Below, piece by piece: positions 6,036-13,312 of a DNA stretch of 13,312 nucleotides; the first letter of the stretch is position 1; each line of letters opens with the position of its first letter. The notes beneath the pieces were generated by a model. The model had not been told where the DNA came from. It did not search any database and saw only the letters and a list, made by a program, of their open reading frames with translations. Position numbers and translations under genes: made by a program. Origin of the DNA: Bacillota bacterium (GTDB taxonomy: Bacteria; Bacillota; Clostridia; Peptostreptococcales; Anaerovoracaceae); assembly GCA_029219125.1 (NCBI GenBank), contig JAQXSU010000229.1, positions 1 through 13,312 on the forward strand, in the 5' to 3' direction.

Positions 6036-6068
6036 AACGAAAACAAAGAAGGTTTTAAAGACCTGCAT

Positions 6069-6097
6069 AAAGGGGGAAGCATATTCCCCCTTTTTTT
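6069..6097 (+). terminator. Terminator between lipoprotein and ATPase genes
   Basis: AAAGGGGGAA (6069-6078) pairs with TTCCCCCTTT (6084-6093) around a GCATA loop, with T up to 6097. No convincing promoter follows before the ATPase, so partial read-through is likely to set a high ratio of lipoprotein to transporter. Confidence 0.9.
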
Positions 6098-6143
6098 CAA
6101 AATTTGGGCAAAACGCAGAATAAAGTAAAGGCAAGGAATTACT

Positions 6144-7691
6144 ATGACATCGGAATATGTAATAGAAATGAACCACATCCGGAAGGAATTCCCGGGAATC
6201 GTGGCTAACGATGACATTACCCTGCAGCTGAAGAAGGGCGAGATCCATGCGCTCCTCGGAGAAAACGGAGCAGGCAAATCCACTCTTATGAGTGTGCTTT
6301 TCGGGCTGTATCAGCCGGAAGCAGGTACCATCAAAAAAGATGGAAAAGAAGTTAAGATCAACAATCCGAACGATGCCACCGCACTGGGTATCGGTATGGT
6401 ACACCAGCATTTCAAGCTGATTGAGGTGTTCACCGTTCTGGATAATATTATTCTCGGTGCGGAAACCACCGATAAGCTTGGATTCCTGAAAAAGAAGGAA
6501 GCAAGAAAAAAGGTACTGGAACTTTCAGAACGATATGGACTGAGAGTGGACGTGGATGCCAAGGTAGAGGATATTACCGTAGGCATGCAGCAGAGAGTGG
6601 AAATTCTCAAGATGCTGTACAGAGATAACGATATCCTGATTTTCGATGAACCGACAGCGGTTCTTACGCCACAGGAAATCGACGAACTTATGGAAATTAT
6701 GAGAGGGTTTGCGAAGGAAGGCAAATCCATCTTGTTCATCACACATAAATTAAATGAAATCATGGCGGTGTCTGACCGGGTTACTGTTCTTCGAAAGGGA
6801 AAGTATATCGGTACCGTCAATACGAAGGACACCAACAAGCAGGAGCTGTCCAACATGATGGTGGGACGGCCTGTTCAGCTGGAAATTCAGAAAGAGCCTG
6901 CCCAGCCGAAGGATGTGGTTCTGAAGGTGGAAGGTCTGCGGGTTCCATCCAAGCTGCATAAAAACGATGCGGTAAAAGGCATTTCCTTCGACGTCCGGCA
7001 GGGAGAAATCGTCTGCATTGCCGGTATCGACGGAAACGGACAGACTGAACTGATCCATGGCCTGACCGGCCTGGAGAAGGCAAGCGGCGGAAAGATCACC
7101 CTTTGTGGGAAGGACATATCCGGCAGCAGCATCCGAAAGAGAAGTCTGGCCGGCATGAGCCATATTCCGGAGGATCGCCATAAGCACGGTCTTGTGCTGG
7201 ATTACAGCCTGGAGCAGAATATGGTACTGCAGACCTATATGCAGCCACGGTTCCAGAATCATGGATTTATCCGGTTCGATGCGGTGAGAAAATACGCAGA
7301 GAGTCTGATTGAGGATTACGATGTCCGTTCCGGACAGGGCGCTGTGACTACGGCAAGAAGCATGTCCGGCGGAAACCAGCAGAAGGCGATCATCGCCCGT
7401 GAACTGGACCGGGATGAACCGCTGATCGTGGCGGTGCAGCCGACCAGAGGTCTTGACGTGGGTGCAATCGAGCATATCCATAAGCAGCTGATTGCGGAAC
7501 GGGATAAGGGTAAGGCAATTCTGCTTGTATCCCTGGAACTGGATGAGGTCATGGGCCTTTCAGACCGGATCCTCGTATTGTATGAAGGAGAAATCGTGGG
7601 TGAGCTTGACCCGAAAAAAACAGATGTGCAGGAACTGGGACTGTATATGTCCGGTGCCAAGCGTCAGGGAAAGGAGGATGCGTCATGTTAA
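6144..7691 (+). CDS. Nucleoside ABC transporter ATP-binding protein (double NBD)
   Basis: The 515-residue cytoplasmic protein has two nucleotide-binding domains, as in NupO/YufO and the RbsA/MglA class. NBD1 has Walker A GENGAGKS (39-46), Q-loop near 88, a signature reading VGMQQRVEI (146-154) in place of LSGGQ, Walker B ILIFDEP (164-170) and switch H201. NBD2 is degenerate: Walker A reads GIDGNGQTE (294-302) without GKS, Walker B ends VAVQP where DEP is usual, and the switch position is S463. It keeps a good signature, MSGGNQQK (407-414). This asymmetry is, as far as I recall, normal for the family. AAGGA at 6133-6137 sets the start. The 3' end overlaps the first permease by 7 bp, indicating translational coupling. 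It powers import of the ligand delivered by the upstream BMP lipoprotein. Confidence 0.95.
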   Translation: MTSEYVIEMNHIRKEFPGIVANDDITLQLKKGEIHALLGENGAGKSTLMSVLFGLYQPEAGTIKKDGKEVKINNPNDATALGIGMVHQHFKLIEVFTVLDNIILGAETTDKLGFLKKKEARKKVLELSERYGLRVDVDAKVEDITVGMQQRVEILKMLYRDNDILIFDEPTAVLTPQEIDELMEIMRGFAKEGKSILFITHKLNEIMAVSDRVTVLRKGKYIGTVNTKDTNKQELSNMMVGRPVQLEIQKEPAQPKDVVLKVEGLRVPSKLHKNDAVKGISFDVRQGEIVCIAGIDGNGQTELIHGLTGLEKASGGKITLCGKDISGSSIRKRSLAGMSHIPEDRHKHGLVLDYSLEQNMVLQTYMQPRFQNHGFIRFDAVRKYAESLIEDYDVRSGQGAVTTARSMSGGNQQKAIIARELDRDEPLIVAVQPTRGLDVGAIEHIHKQLIAERDKGKAILLVSLELDEVMGLSDRILVLYEGEIVGELDPKKTDVQELGLYMSGAKRQGKEDASC

Positions 7692-8878
7692 GAGTGGAAC
7701 CTGTGACCGGCAAACAGAAATGGTATCGGTCTGACAGTGCGAAATCCGTTCTTTCCGCCATCATCTCCATTCTCATCGGTATGGCAGTGGGAACGCTGAT
7801 CATCATTATTGTAGGACTGACGAAAGACGGAATCAGCATGAAAGGTATCTGGGAAGGTATTCGCCTGGTATTCCTGGGTGTGTTCAGTACAGGCCGTGAC
7901 GGAGGTGCATTGTCCTTCGGCTACAATCCTGTGAACCTGGGCAACATGCTGTTCCGTGCCACGCCTCTGGTCATGACCGGACTTTCCGTAGCGGTTGCTT
8001 TCAAAACCGGCTTATTCAACATCGGTGCGGCTGGTCAGTATCTGATGGGAACCATGGGTACCCTGACGGTAGGTCTTACACTGGGAAACACAGGATGCCC
8101 TGTATTCATCGCATGGCTGGCAGCATTCCTTGCAGGCATGCTTCTGGGGGCTCTCTGGGGAGCAATCCCGGGAATATTCAAGGCATATCTGAATATCAAC
8201 GAAGTAATCACGTGCATTATGACCAACTGGATTGCAGCCAATCTTGTTACCTGGTGGTTTGATGCACATGAGATATTTAAGAATTCCGCAGAAGGCGGCA
8301 AGGTGGGATATATTATTCCGCTGAAGAATGTAGGCGTGGTGACGCCGAAGATGGGCATGAACATTCTGTTCCCGGGTTCTCAGGCAAACGGAGGATTCTG
8401 GATTGCATGCATTCTTGCTGTGGCAATGTTCATCATGCTGACCCGTACCACTTTCGGCTACGAGCTGCGGGCCTGCGGTTCCAACCGCCACGCAGCGAGA
8501 TATGCAGGAATCAACGACAAGAGAAATATCATTCTTTCCATGATGATTTCCGGCGCACTGGCAGCTGCAGGTGCTTCCCTGTATTATCTGGCAGGAAACA
8601 CAGAATTCTTCTGGTCTACTTATCAGAGTCTTCCGGCGGAAGGTTTCAACGGCATTCCTGTTGCGCTGCTTGCAGCCAACAACCCGGTGGGTGTGATATT
8701 TACAGGTGTGTTCATGTCCATGCTCAACGTGGCAGGTACACAGCTGAAATCGCTGACAGCTTATAACGAATATATTTCCGATATTATCATCGCGATCATT
8801 GTATACCTGAGTGCGTTCTCCATGCTGATCAAGCAGATGTTGAACGGACGGGATAAGAAGAAGGGAGGAAACAAGTAA
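7685..8878 (+). CDS. Nucleoside ABC transporter permease 1 (NupP/YufP-like)
   Basis: This integral membrane protein of 397 residues belongs to the BPD_transp_2 group (LivM/RbsC-like permeases). A short cytoplasmic N-terminus precedes a first helix at about 22-45; roughly eight to ten hydrophobic segments can be counted. Characteristic stretches are LFRATPLVMTGLSVAVAFKT (89-108) leading into GLFNIGAAGQ, then LNINEVITCIMTNWIAANL and GIPVALLAANNPVGVIF. These resemble YufP/NupP. It would pair with the second permease to form the membrane channel. AAGGAGG (7671-7677) inside the end of the ATPase gene lies 7 nt before ATG 7685. The genes overlap by 7 bp upstream and 1 bp downstream, so the three are clearly one operon. 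Confidence 0.94.
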   Translation: MLRVEPVTGKQKWYRSDSAKSVLSAIISILIGMAVGTLIIIIVGLTKDGISMKGIWEGIRLVFLGVFSTGRDGGALSFGYNPVNLGNMLFRATPLVMTGLSVAVAFKTGLFNIGAAGQYLMGTMGTLTVGLTLGNTGCPVFIAWLAAFLAGMLLGALWGAIPGIFKAYLNINEVITCIMTNWIAANLVTWWFDAHEIFKNSAEGGKVGYIIPLKNVGVVTPKMGMNILFPGSQANGGFWIACILAVAMFIMLTRTTFGYELRACGSNRHAARYAGINDKRNIILSMMISGALAAAGASLYYLAGNTEFFWSTYQSLPAEGFNGIPVALLAANNPVGVIFTGVFMSMLNVAGTQLKSLTAYNEYISDIIIAIIVYLSAFSMLIKQMLNGRDKKKGGNK

Positions 8879-9888
8879 TGGTATTCTTAATTCAACAGAC
8901 CCTGCTGTTCGCAGTTCCTCTGATGATTGTTGCTCTCGCCGGTGTCTGCGCGGAGCGTTCCGGTGTCATCAACCTGGCATTGGAAGGTATCATGATCTTC
9001 GGCGCTTTCGTGGGCGTACTGTTTATCCGCATCATGCAGGAAATGAATCTGTTCGACAAAGAATCCGGACAGATCCTGCTTCTGCTGACGCTTCTGGTTG
9101 CCGCTGTCTGCGGTGGACTGTTCTCACTTCTGCTGGCATTTTCGGCCATCAATCTGAAGGCAGACCAGACCATAGGCGGTACCGCACTGAACATGCTGTC
9201 TCCTGCTATTGTACTGTTCTTCATCGTGCTGATTGCACAGCAGAACACCCTGGGTATGGCAGACGGCAGTGCGGCAGGCTGGTTCATGATCCGGCCTTCC
9301 ACATTCGGACTTCCGAAAGATTACAGCTGGGGATTTTTCGGGGATCTGATCCTGAACAAAGTCTACCTGTCCACATATATCTGCATCCTGGTATTCATCG
9401 TGGTTTCCATCGTGCTGTATAAGACCAGATTCGGTCTGCGGCTCCGTGCCTGCGGTGAGAATCCTCAGGCGGCGGACTCCCTGGGAATCAATGTATATAA
9501 AATGCGGTATGCCGGTGTCATTCTGTCCGGCGTGCTGGCAGGCCTGGGCGGTTTCAATTATGCCCTTACTACTGCAGGCTGTTCCGCCACAGGTGCTGTA
9601 GCAGGCTACGGTTTCCTGGCTCTGGCAGTAATGATCTTCGGTAACTGGACGCCGCTGAACATTGCGGCAGGCGGTCTGCTCTTCGGTCTGTTCAAGTGTA
9701 TCGCAGCAACGTATTCCACCCTGGATATCAACGGGGACGGCGTGTATATGCTGGCAGAAATTGGCATCAGTCCGTATGTGTACAGAATGCTGCCGTATCT
9801 GATTACCCTTATCGTTCTGGCATTCACTTCGAAAAAGTCCAGAGTGCCGAAAGCAGAAGGTATCCCTTACGACAAGGGACAGAGATAA
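8878..9888 (+). CDS. Nucleoside ABC transporter permease 2 (NupQ/YufQ-like)
   Basis: The second membrane subunit has 336 residues with about eight hydrophobic segments. Family marks include CAERSGVINLALEGIMIFGA near the N-terminus, NLKADQTIGGTALNML in the middle, and RACGENPQAADSLGI, the cytoplasmic loop expected to contact the ATPase. It forms the heterodimeric channel with the upstream permease. The ATG shares its A with the preceding TAA stop (TAATG), and GGGAGG lies just upstream within the previous gene, so termination-reinitiation is likely. It is the last gene of the transporter operon; a GC-rich hairpin follows 24 bp after the stop. Confidence 0.94.
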   Translation: MVFLIQQTLLFAVPLMIVALAGVCAERSGVINLALEGIMIFGAFVGVLFIRIMQEMNLFDKESGQILLLLTLLVAAVCGGLFSLLLAFSAINLKADQTIGGTALNMLSPAIVLFFIVLIAQQNTLGMADGSAAGWFMIRPSTFGLPKDYSWGFFGDLILNKVYLSTYICILVFIVVSIVLYKTRFGLRLRACGENPQAADSLGINVYKMRYAGVILSGVLAGLGGFNYALTTAGCSATGAVAGYGFLALAVMIFGNWTPLNIAAGGLLFGLFKCIAATYSTLDINGDGVYMLAEIGISPYVYRMLPYLITLIVLAFTSKKSRVPKAEGIPYDKGQR

Positions 9889-9912
9889 ATCGATATTTCA
9901 ATATGTTATGTT

Positions 9913-9943
9913 CGGGGTGTGGGAGTTTTTCCACACCCCGTTT
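9913..9943 (+). terminator. Hairpin between transporter operon and YgiQ-family gene
   Basis: CGGGGTGTGG (9913-9922) pairs perfectly with CCACACCCCG (9931-9940) around GAGTTTTT. Only TTT follows, and the CAGGAG ribosome site of the next gene begins 2 nt later. It probably terminates incompletely, or serves as a leader hairpin of the next gene. Confidence 0.7.
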
Positions 9944-9954
9944 CAGGAGAAGAG

Positions 9955-11781
9955 ATGTTTTTACCCATTACAAAAGCGGAAATGGAGCAAAGAGGCTGGG
10001 ATCAGGCGGACTTCGTACTTGTGACCGGTGATGCCTATGTGGACCACCATTCTTTTGGCACGGCCATCATCGGACGTCTGCTGGAACATTACGGATATCG
10101 GGTCGCAGTGCTGCCGCGGCCTGATTTTCATTCTGCAGAAGATTTTCGCCGCTTCGGCCGTCCGAGACTGGGCTTTCTCATTAACAGCGGTGTGGTCGAT
10201 TCCATGGTGAACAATTATTCTGTGTTCCGCCGGCGGAGAAAAACCGATGAATATGCCCCCGGCGGTAAGGCGGGAGGACGGCCGGACCGGGCGGTCATCG
10301 TCTACAGCGGCCGTGCCAGAGAAGCATATAAAGGGGTACCGGTCATTATCGGCGGCCTGGAGGCCAGCCTGCGCAGGCTGGGTCATTATGACTACTGGGA
10401 GGATAAGGTGCGCCGATCCATTTTGCTGGACTCGAAGGCGGATCTTCTGGTCTACGGTATGGGAGAAAGGGCGATACTGGAAATTGCAGAGGCGCTGGAC
10501 GGCGGTATTGACGTGAAGGACATCACCTGGGTAAAAGGGACCTGCTATCGTGCCAATCCTGCATCCCTGGATCCTGAGACCATGGTTTCCTCCGAGAAGG
10601 GAAAACCGGTCCGGCTGCCGGATTTTGAGGAGATAAGGACATCAAAAGAAGCCTACGGCAGAAGCTTCGCCATGCAGTACCGAAACAACGACGATATCAC
10701 GGGACACACCCTGATCGAACCATATAACGAAAGCACCTGTGTGGTTCAGAATCCGCCCCAGCCTCCTCTGGAAAGAGAAGAACTGGATGGGATTTACGAA
10801 CTGCCTTTTGAAAACCGGTGGCATCCGTCTTACGATGCCGAGGGCGGGATCCCGGCCTTCAAAGAAGTGAAGTTCAGTATTGTCAGTTCCCGGGGCTGCT
10901 TCGGCGGCTGCAGCTTCTGCGCATTGACGTATCATCAGGGCAGGCAGGTACGAAGCCGGAGCTGCGAATCCATCGTGGAGGAAGCGAAGAAACTGACCGG
11001 GCTTCCGGATTTTAAGGGATATATTCATGATATCGGGGGACCGACGGCCAATTTCCGCTCGCCTGCCTGCGAGAAACAGCTGACGGCAGGCGTATGCAGA
11101 AACAAAGACTGCCTTTACCCGGGCGTATGCCGCAATATGAAGGTGGACCACAGCGATTATCTGCATGTGCTTCGTTCCGTTCGAAAGCTTGATAAGGTAA
11201 AAAAAGTATTTATCCGTTCGGGAATCCGTTACGATTACCTGATGGCTGATCCGCACAGAAAGGAATTCCTGGAGGAACTGTGCAGGCATCATGTGAGCGG
11301 TACCCTGAAGGTGGCGCCGGAGCATATCTCACCGCCGGTGCTGGCACAGATGCGCAAGCCGGGAAAGGAAGTTTTCCTGCAGTTCTGTGAAGCATATAAA
11401 AAGACCAATGAAAAGCTTGGACTGAAGCAGTACCTGATCCCGTACCTGATTTCCAGCCATCCCGGCAGCCGGCTGGAAGATGCGGTGGAACTGGCTCTGT
11501 TTCTGAAACAATATGGTTTCATACCGGATCAGGTGCAGGACTTCTACCCGACACCGGGGACCCTGGCTACCTGCATATACTACACGGAACAGGATCCGTT
11601 CACCGGGGCGCCTGTTTATGTGGCCAAGACGCTGGAAGAAAAGAAGATGCAGCGCGCACTGATTCACTATAACCGGCCGGAAAACAGAAAAACTGTCATT
11701 GCCGCGCTGAAAAAAGCCGGCAGAGAAGAACTGATCCCGGTGCTTCTTTCTTCCGGAAAAAAACACAGAAGTAACCGTTGA
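9955..11781 (+). CDS. YgiQ-family radical SAM protein
   Basis: The 608-residue protein opens with MFLPITKAEMEQRGWDQADF, typical of the YgiQ (UPF0313) family, and has a B12-binding-like N-terminal part (GDAYVDHHSFGTAIIGRLLE). The radical SAM cluster motif is C315-x3-C319-x2-C322 (GCFGGCSFC), followed by the conserved GRQVRSRS. A further cysteine-rich stretch (CEKQ...GVCRNKDCLYPGVC) downstream is also seen in the family and may hold another metal site. The reaction and substrate are unknown. It is somewhat shorter than E. coli YgiQ (about 740 residues). ATG 9955 is chosen because CAGGAG precedes it by about 5 nt; the in-frame GTG at 9919 lies inside the hairpin and adds residues not found in the family. 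Its stop codon overlaps the predicted -35 of the next gene. Confidence 0.95.
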   Translation: MFLPITKAEMEQRGWDQADFVLVTGDAYVDHHSFGTAIIGRLLEHYGYRVAVLPRPDFHSAEDFRRFGRPRLGFLINSGVVDSMVNNYSVFRRRRKTDEYAPGGKAGGRPDRAVIVYSGRAREAYKGVPVIIGGLEASLRRLGHYDYWEDKVRRSILLDSKADLLVYGMGERAILEIAEALDGGIDVKDITWVKGTCYRANPASLDPETMVSSEKGKPVRLPDFEEIRTSKEAYGRSFAMQYRNNDDITGHTLIEPYNESTCVVQNPPQPPLEREELDGIYELPFENRWHPSYDAEGGIPAFKEVKFSIVSSRGCFGGCSFCALTYHQGRQVRSRSCESIVEEAKKLTGLPDFKGYIHDIGGPTANFRSPACEKQLTAGVCRNKDCLYPGVCRNMKVDHSDYLHVLRSVRKLDKVKKVFIRSGIRYDYLMADPHRKEFLEELCRHHVSGTLKVAPEHISPPVLAQMRKPGKEVFLQFCEAYKKTNEKLGLKQYLIPYLISSHPGSRLEDAVELALFLKQYGFIPDQVQDFYPTPGTLATCIYYTEQDPFTGAPVYVAKTLEEKKMQRALIHYNRPENRKTVIAALKKAGREELIPVLLSSGKKHRSNR

Positions 11782-11806
11782 CAAGGTTTAGAAAAACTGA
11801 TAGTCT
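11778..11806 (+). promoter_or_regulatory. Predicted promoter of the AMP-binding gene
   Basis: A perfect TTGACA (11778-11783) overlaps the ygiQ-like stop codon. A weak -10 TAGTCT (11801-11806) stands 17 bp on, helped by an extended -10 TG at 11798-11799. A near-dyad CTGATA-N6-TATTAG (11797-11814) covers the -10 and could bind a regulator. TTAGAAAA is repeated at 11788 and 11811. Confidence 0.5.
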
Positions 11807-11836
11807 GGTATTAGAAAACATGAAGGAGCTGTATAT

Positions 11837-13312
11837 ATGAGAACGAAATCACCTTTTGACGAAAACTGCAGAAATATCAGAGAACTTGTCTATGCTGCGG
11901 CGGCCAGATATCCTGAAAACAATGCATTCAAAATTAAAGTAAAGGGAGAAATCAAATCCGTCACGTTTACGCAGGTCATCGAAAATCTGGAGGCCCTCGG
12001 GACAGAGCTGAAGGCAAGAGGATTTGACGGATGTTCCATGGGAATCATCGGAGAAAACAGCTATCCATGGTATAGCTGTTTTCTGTCTGTGGTCTGCGGC
12101 GGCAACGTGGCTGTGCCCCTTGACAAGGGATTTACACCGGAGGAACTGGAATCCAGCATTATCCGCAGCCGGATTCGTGTGCTGTTTTATGATGAGAAAA
12201 TGAAAAAGCTGGTGGATCAGGTACGGGAAAACGGTAAGATTCAGGTGGAAGCCTTCGTGTGCATTTCCGGAGAAGGCAATGAATATGAAGAGATGCTTGC
12301 AGCTGGTAAGCGGCGCATGGCAGAAGGTGACCTGTCCTATCGGGATGCTGTCATCGACGAAAATGCACTGGCTGTACTTCTTTTCACCTCCGGCACGACC
12401 CAGCAGTCCAAGGCAGTGATGCTGAGCCAGTATAATATCGTCAGCAACACAATCGATATGTACAATTACGAAGCCTTCTATTCCGATGATGTGAATATGG
12501 CGTTTCTACCGTTCCATCACAGCTTCGGACTGGGGGGTGTCATGGTATTTCTGTGCATGGGTGCCTGCAGCGTGTTCTGCGACGGCCTGCGCTATGTGAC
12601 GAAAAATCTGAAGGAATACGGCGTTACGGTTTTCGTCGGTGTACCGCTGATCGTAGAGAACATGTATCGCAAGATCATGAAGGAAGTGGAAAAGCAGGGA
12701 CTGACCGGGAAGGTCAGCATGGGTCTGAAACTCTGCAGTGTGCTGGATAAGGTGGGAATCCATGTCCGCCGTAAGGTTTTCGGTGCAATCATCCAGCAGC
12801 TGGGAGGCAAACTGCGTCTGATCATCTGCGGTGCGGCGGCACTGGCACCGGAAGTGGCAAAAGGAATGAACGACTTTGGTATTCTGCTGATTCAGGGGTA
12901 TGGTCTGACGGAAACTTCACCGGTGCTTGCGGCTGAATCCCATGAATACATGAAAGCCGGTTCCGTGGGGAAACCGATGCCGCGGGTTCAGATGCGGATC
13001 GAACAACCGGATGATGACGGTATCGGAGAGATTGTAGTGAAGGCTCCAAACGTAATGCTGGGCTATCTGGATCAGCCGGAAGAGACTGCTGCAGTTCTGA
13101 AGGACGGCTGGTTCCATACGGGCGATCTGGGTACCATTGACGAAGATGGATTTGTCTGGATCAGGGGCAGAAGCAAGAGTGTGATTGTCATGAAAAACGG
13201 AAAGAACATCTTCCCGGAAGAAATCGAAGCGATGATCGATCTGCTGCCGTACGTGACCAACAGCCTGATTTTTACCAGAGAAAAGCATAATGAGCTGGTA
13301 CTTTGGGCAAAA
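11837..13312 (+). CDS. AMP-binding (acyl-CoA synthetase-like) enzyme, 3' truncated by window
   Basis: An uninterrupted frame of 492 codons runs from ATG 11837 to the window edge; AAGGAG lies upstream at good spacing. It belongs to the ANL adenylate-forming superfamily, which activates a carboxylic acid as acyl-AMP and transfers it to a thiol such as CoA. Motifs in order are: the phosphate-binding loop FTSGTTQQSK (183-192), LPFHHSFGL (224-232), GYGLTETSP (354-362), HTGDLG (427-432) and RGRSKSVIVMKNGKNIFP (443-460). These fit long-chain fatty acyl-CoA synthetase-like proteins. The loop has QQS where GxP is usual. The C-terminal catalytic lysine and any carrier or acyltransferase domain lie beyond the window, so the acyl substrate and whether CoA or a carrier protein is the acceptor are undecided. 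No signal peptide is present. Confidence 0.92.
   Translation, partial: MRTKSPFDENCRNIRELVYAAAARYPENNAFKIKVKGEIKSVTFTQVIENLEALGTELKARGFDGCSMGIIGENSYPWYSCFLSVVCGGNVAVPLDKGFTPEELESSIIRSRIRVLFYDEKMKKLVDQVRENGKIQVEAFVCISGEGNEYEEMLAAGKRRMAEGDLSYRDAVIDENALAVLLFTSGTTQQSKAVMLSQYNIVSNTIDMYNYEAFYSDDVNMAFLPFHHSFGLGGVMVFLCMGACSVFCDGLRYVTKNLKEYGVTVFVGVPLIVENMYRKIMKEVEKQGLTGKVSMGLKLCSVLDKVGIHVRRKVFGAIIQQLGGKLRLIICGAAALAPEVAKGMNDFGILLIQGYGLTETSPVLAAESHEYMKAGSVGKPMPRVQMRIEQPDDDGIGEIVVKAPNVMLGYLDQPEETAAVLKDGWFHTGDLGTIDEDGFVWIRGRSKSVIVMKNGKNIFPEEIEAMIDLLPYVTNSLIFTREKHNELVLWAK

Noticed and set aside
10642..11325. A 227-codon minus-strand frame inside the YgiQ-family gene
   Set aside because: It is antisense to the radical SAM domain, with no ribosome site or recognisable motif.
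12506..12763. Minus-strand short frames between 12500 and 13288
   Set aside because: A continuous plus-strand frame with adenylate-forming enzyme motifs covers the whole region to the window edge.

Overview
The window looks like chromosomal DNA of a low-to-mid-GC Gram-positive anaerobe, most likely class Clostridia (Bacillota). The grounds are strong AGGAGG-type ribosome binding sites, sigmaA-like promoters, lipobox signal peptides, a type-2-like IleS C-terminus, a BMP-family nucleoside ABC transporter and a small P-loop protein of a kind seen in Clostridia. I cannot place it to genus. No rRNA, tRNA, phage, transposon or true CRISPR array is visible. Every intergenic gap is shorter than 300 bases.

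Layout. 1-422: the 3' end of ileS, closed by a terminator. 613-1689: rlmN, with its own promoter and a short leader carrying two copies of a 15-nt repeat that resembles the 3' end of type I-C CRISPR repeats. 1792-2214: an uncharacterised 140-aa P-loop protein with a near-consensus promoter and its own terminator. 2317-3000: a Nudix hydrolase of the CoA-diphosphatase type. 3791-2995 (minus strand): a two-gene barnase/barstar operon. The barnase homologue has a lipoprotein signal peptide and keeps all the classical catalytic residues; the barstar homologue is cytoplasmic. This operon has a consensus TTGACA-N17-TAGAAT promoter. 4008-4697: a secreted CAP/SCP-domain protein, divergent from the barnase operon. 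4893-9888: a nucleoside-type ABC importer (BMP/PnrA-like lipoprotein, double-NBD ATPase, two permeases) of the NupNOPQ/BmpA-YufOPQ kind, with a terminator after the lipoprotein gene. 9955-11781: a YgiQ-family radical SAM protein. 11837 to the window end: an AMP-binding (acyl-CoA synthetase-like) enzyme, open at the 3' end.

How the genes work together. The four ABC genes form one uptake system. Barnase and barstar form a ribonuclease/inhibitor pair. A surface-tethered RNase lying about 1 kb from a nucleoside importer raises the untested idea of extracellular RNA salvage; competition with other cells is the main alternative. The rest are housekeeping (IleS, RlmN) or unrelated singletons with their own signals. 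The barnase/barstar operon is the most distinctive element of the window.
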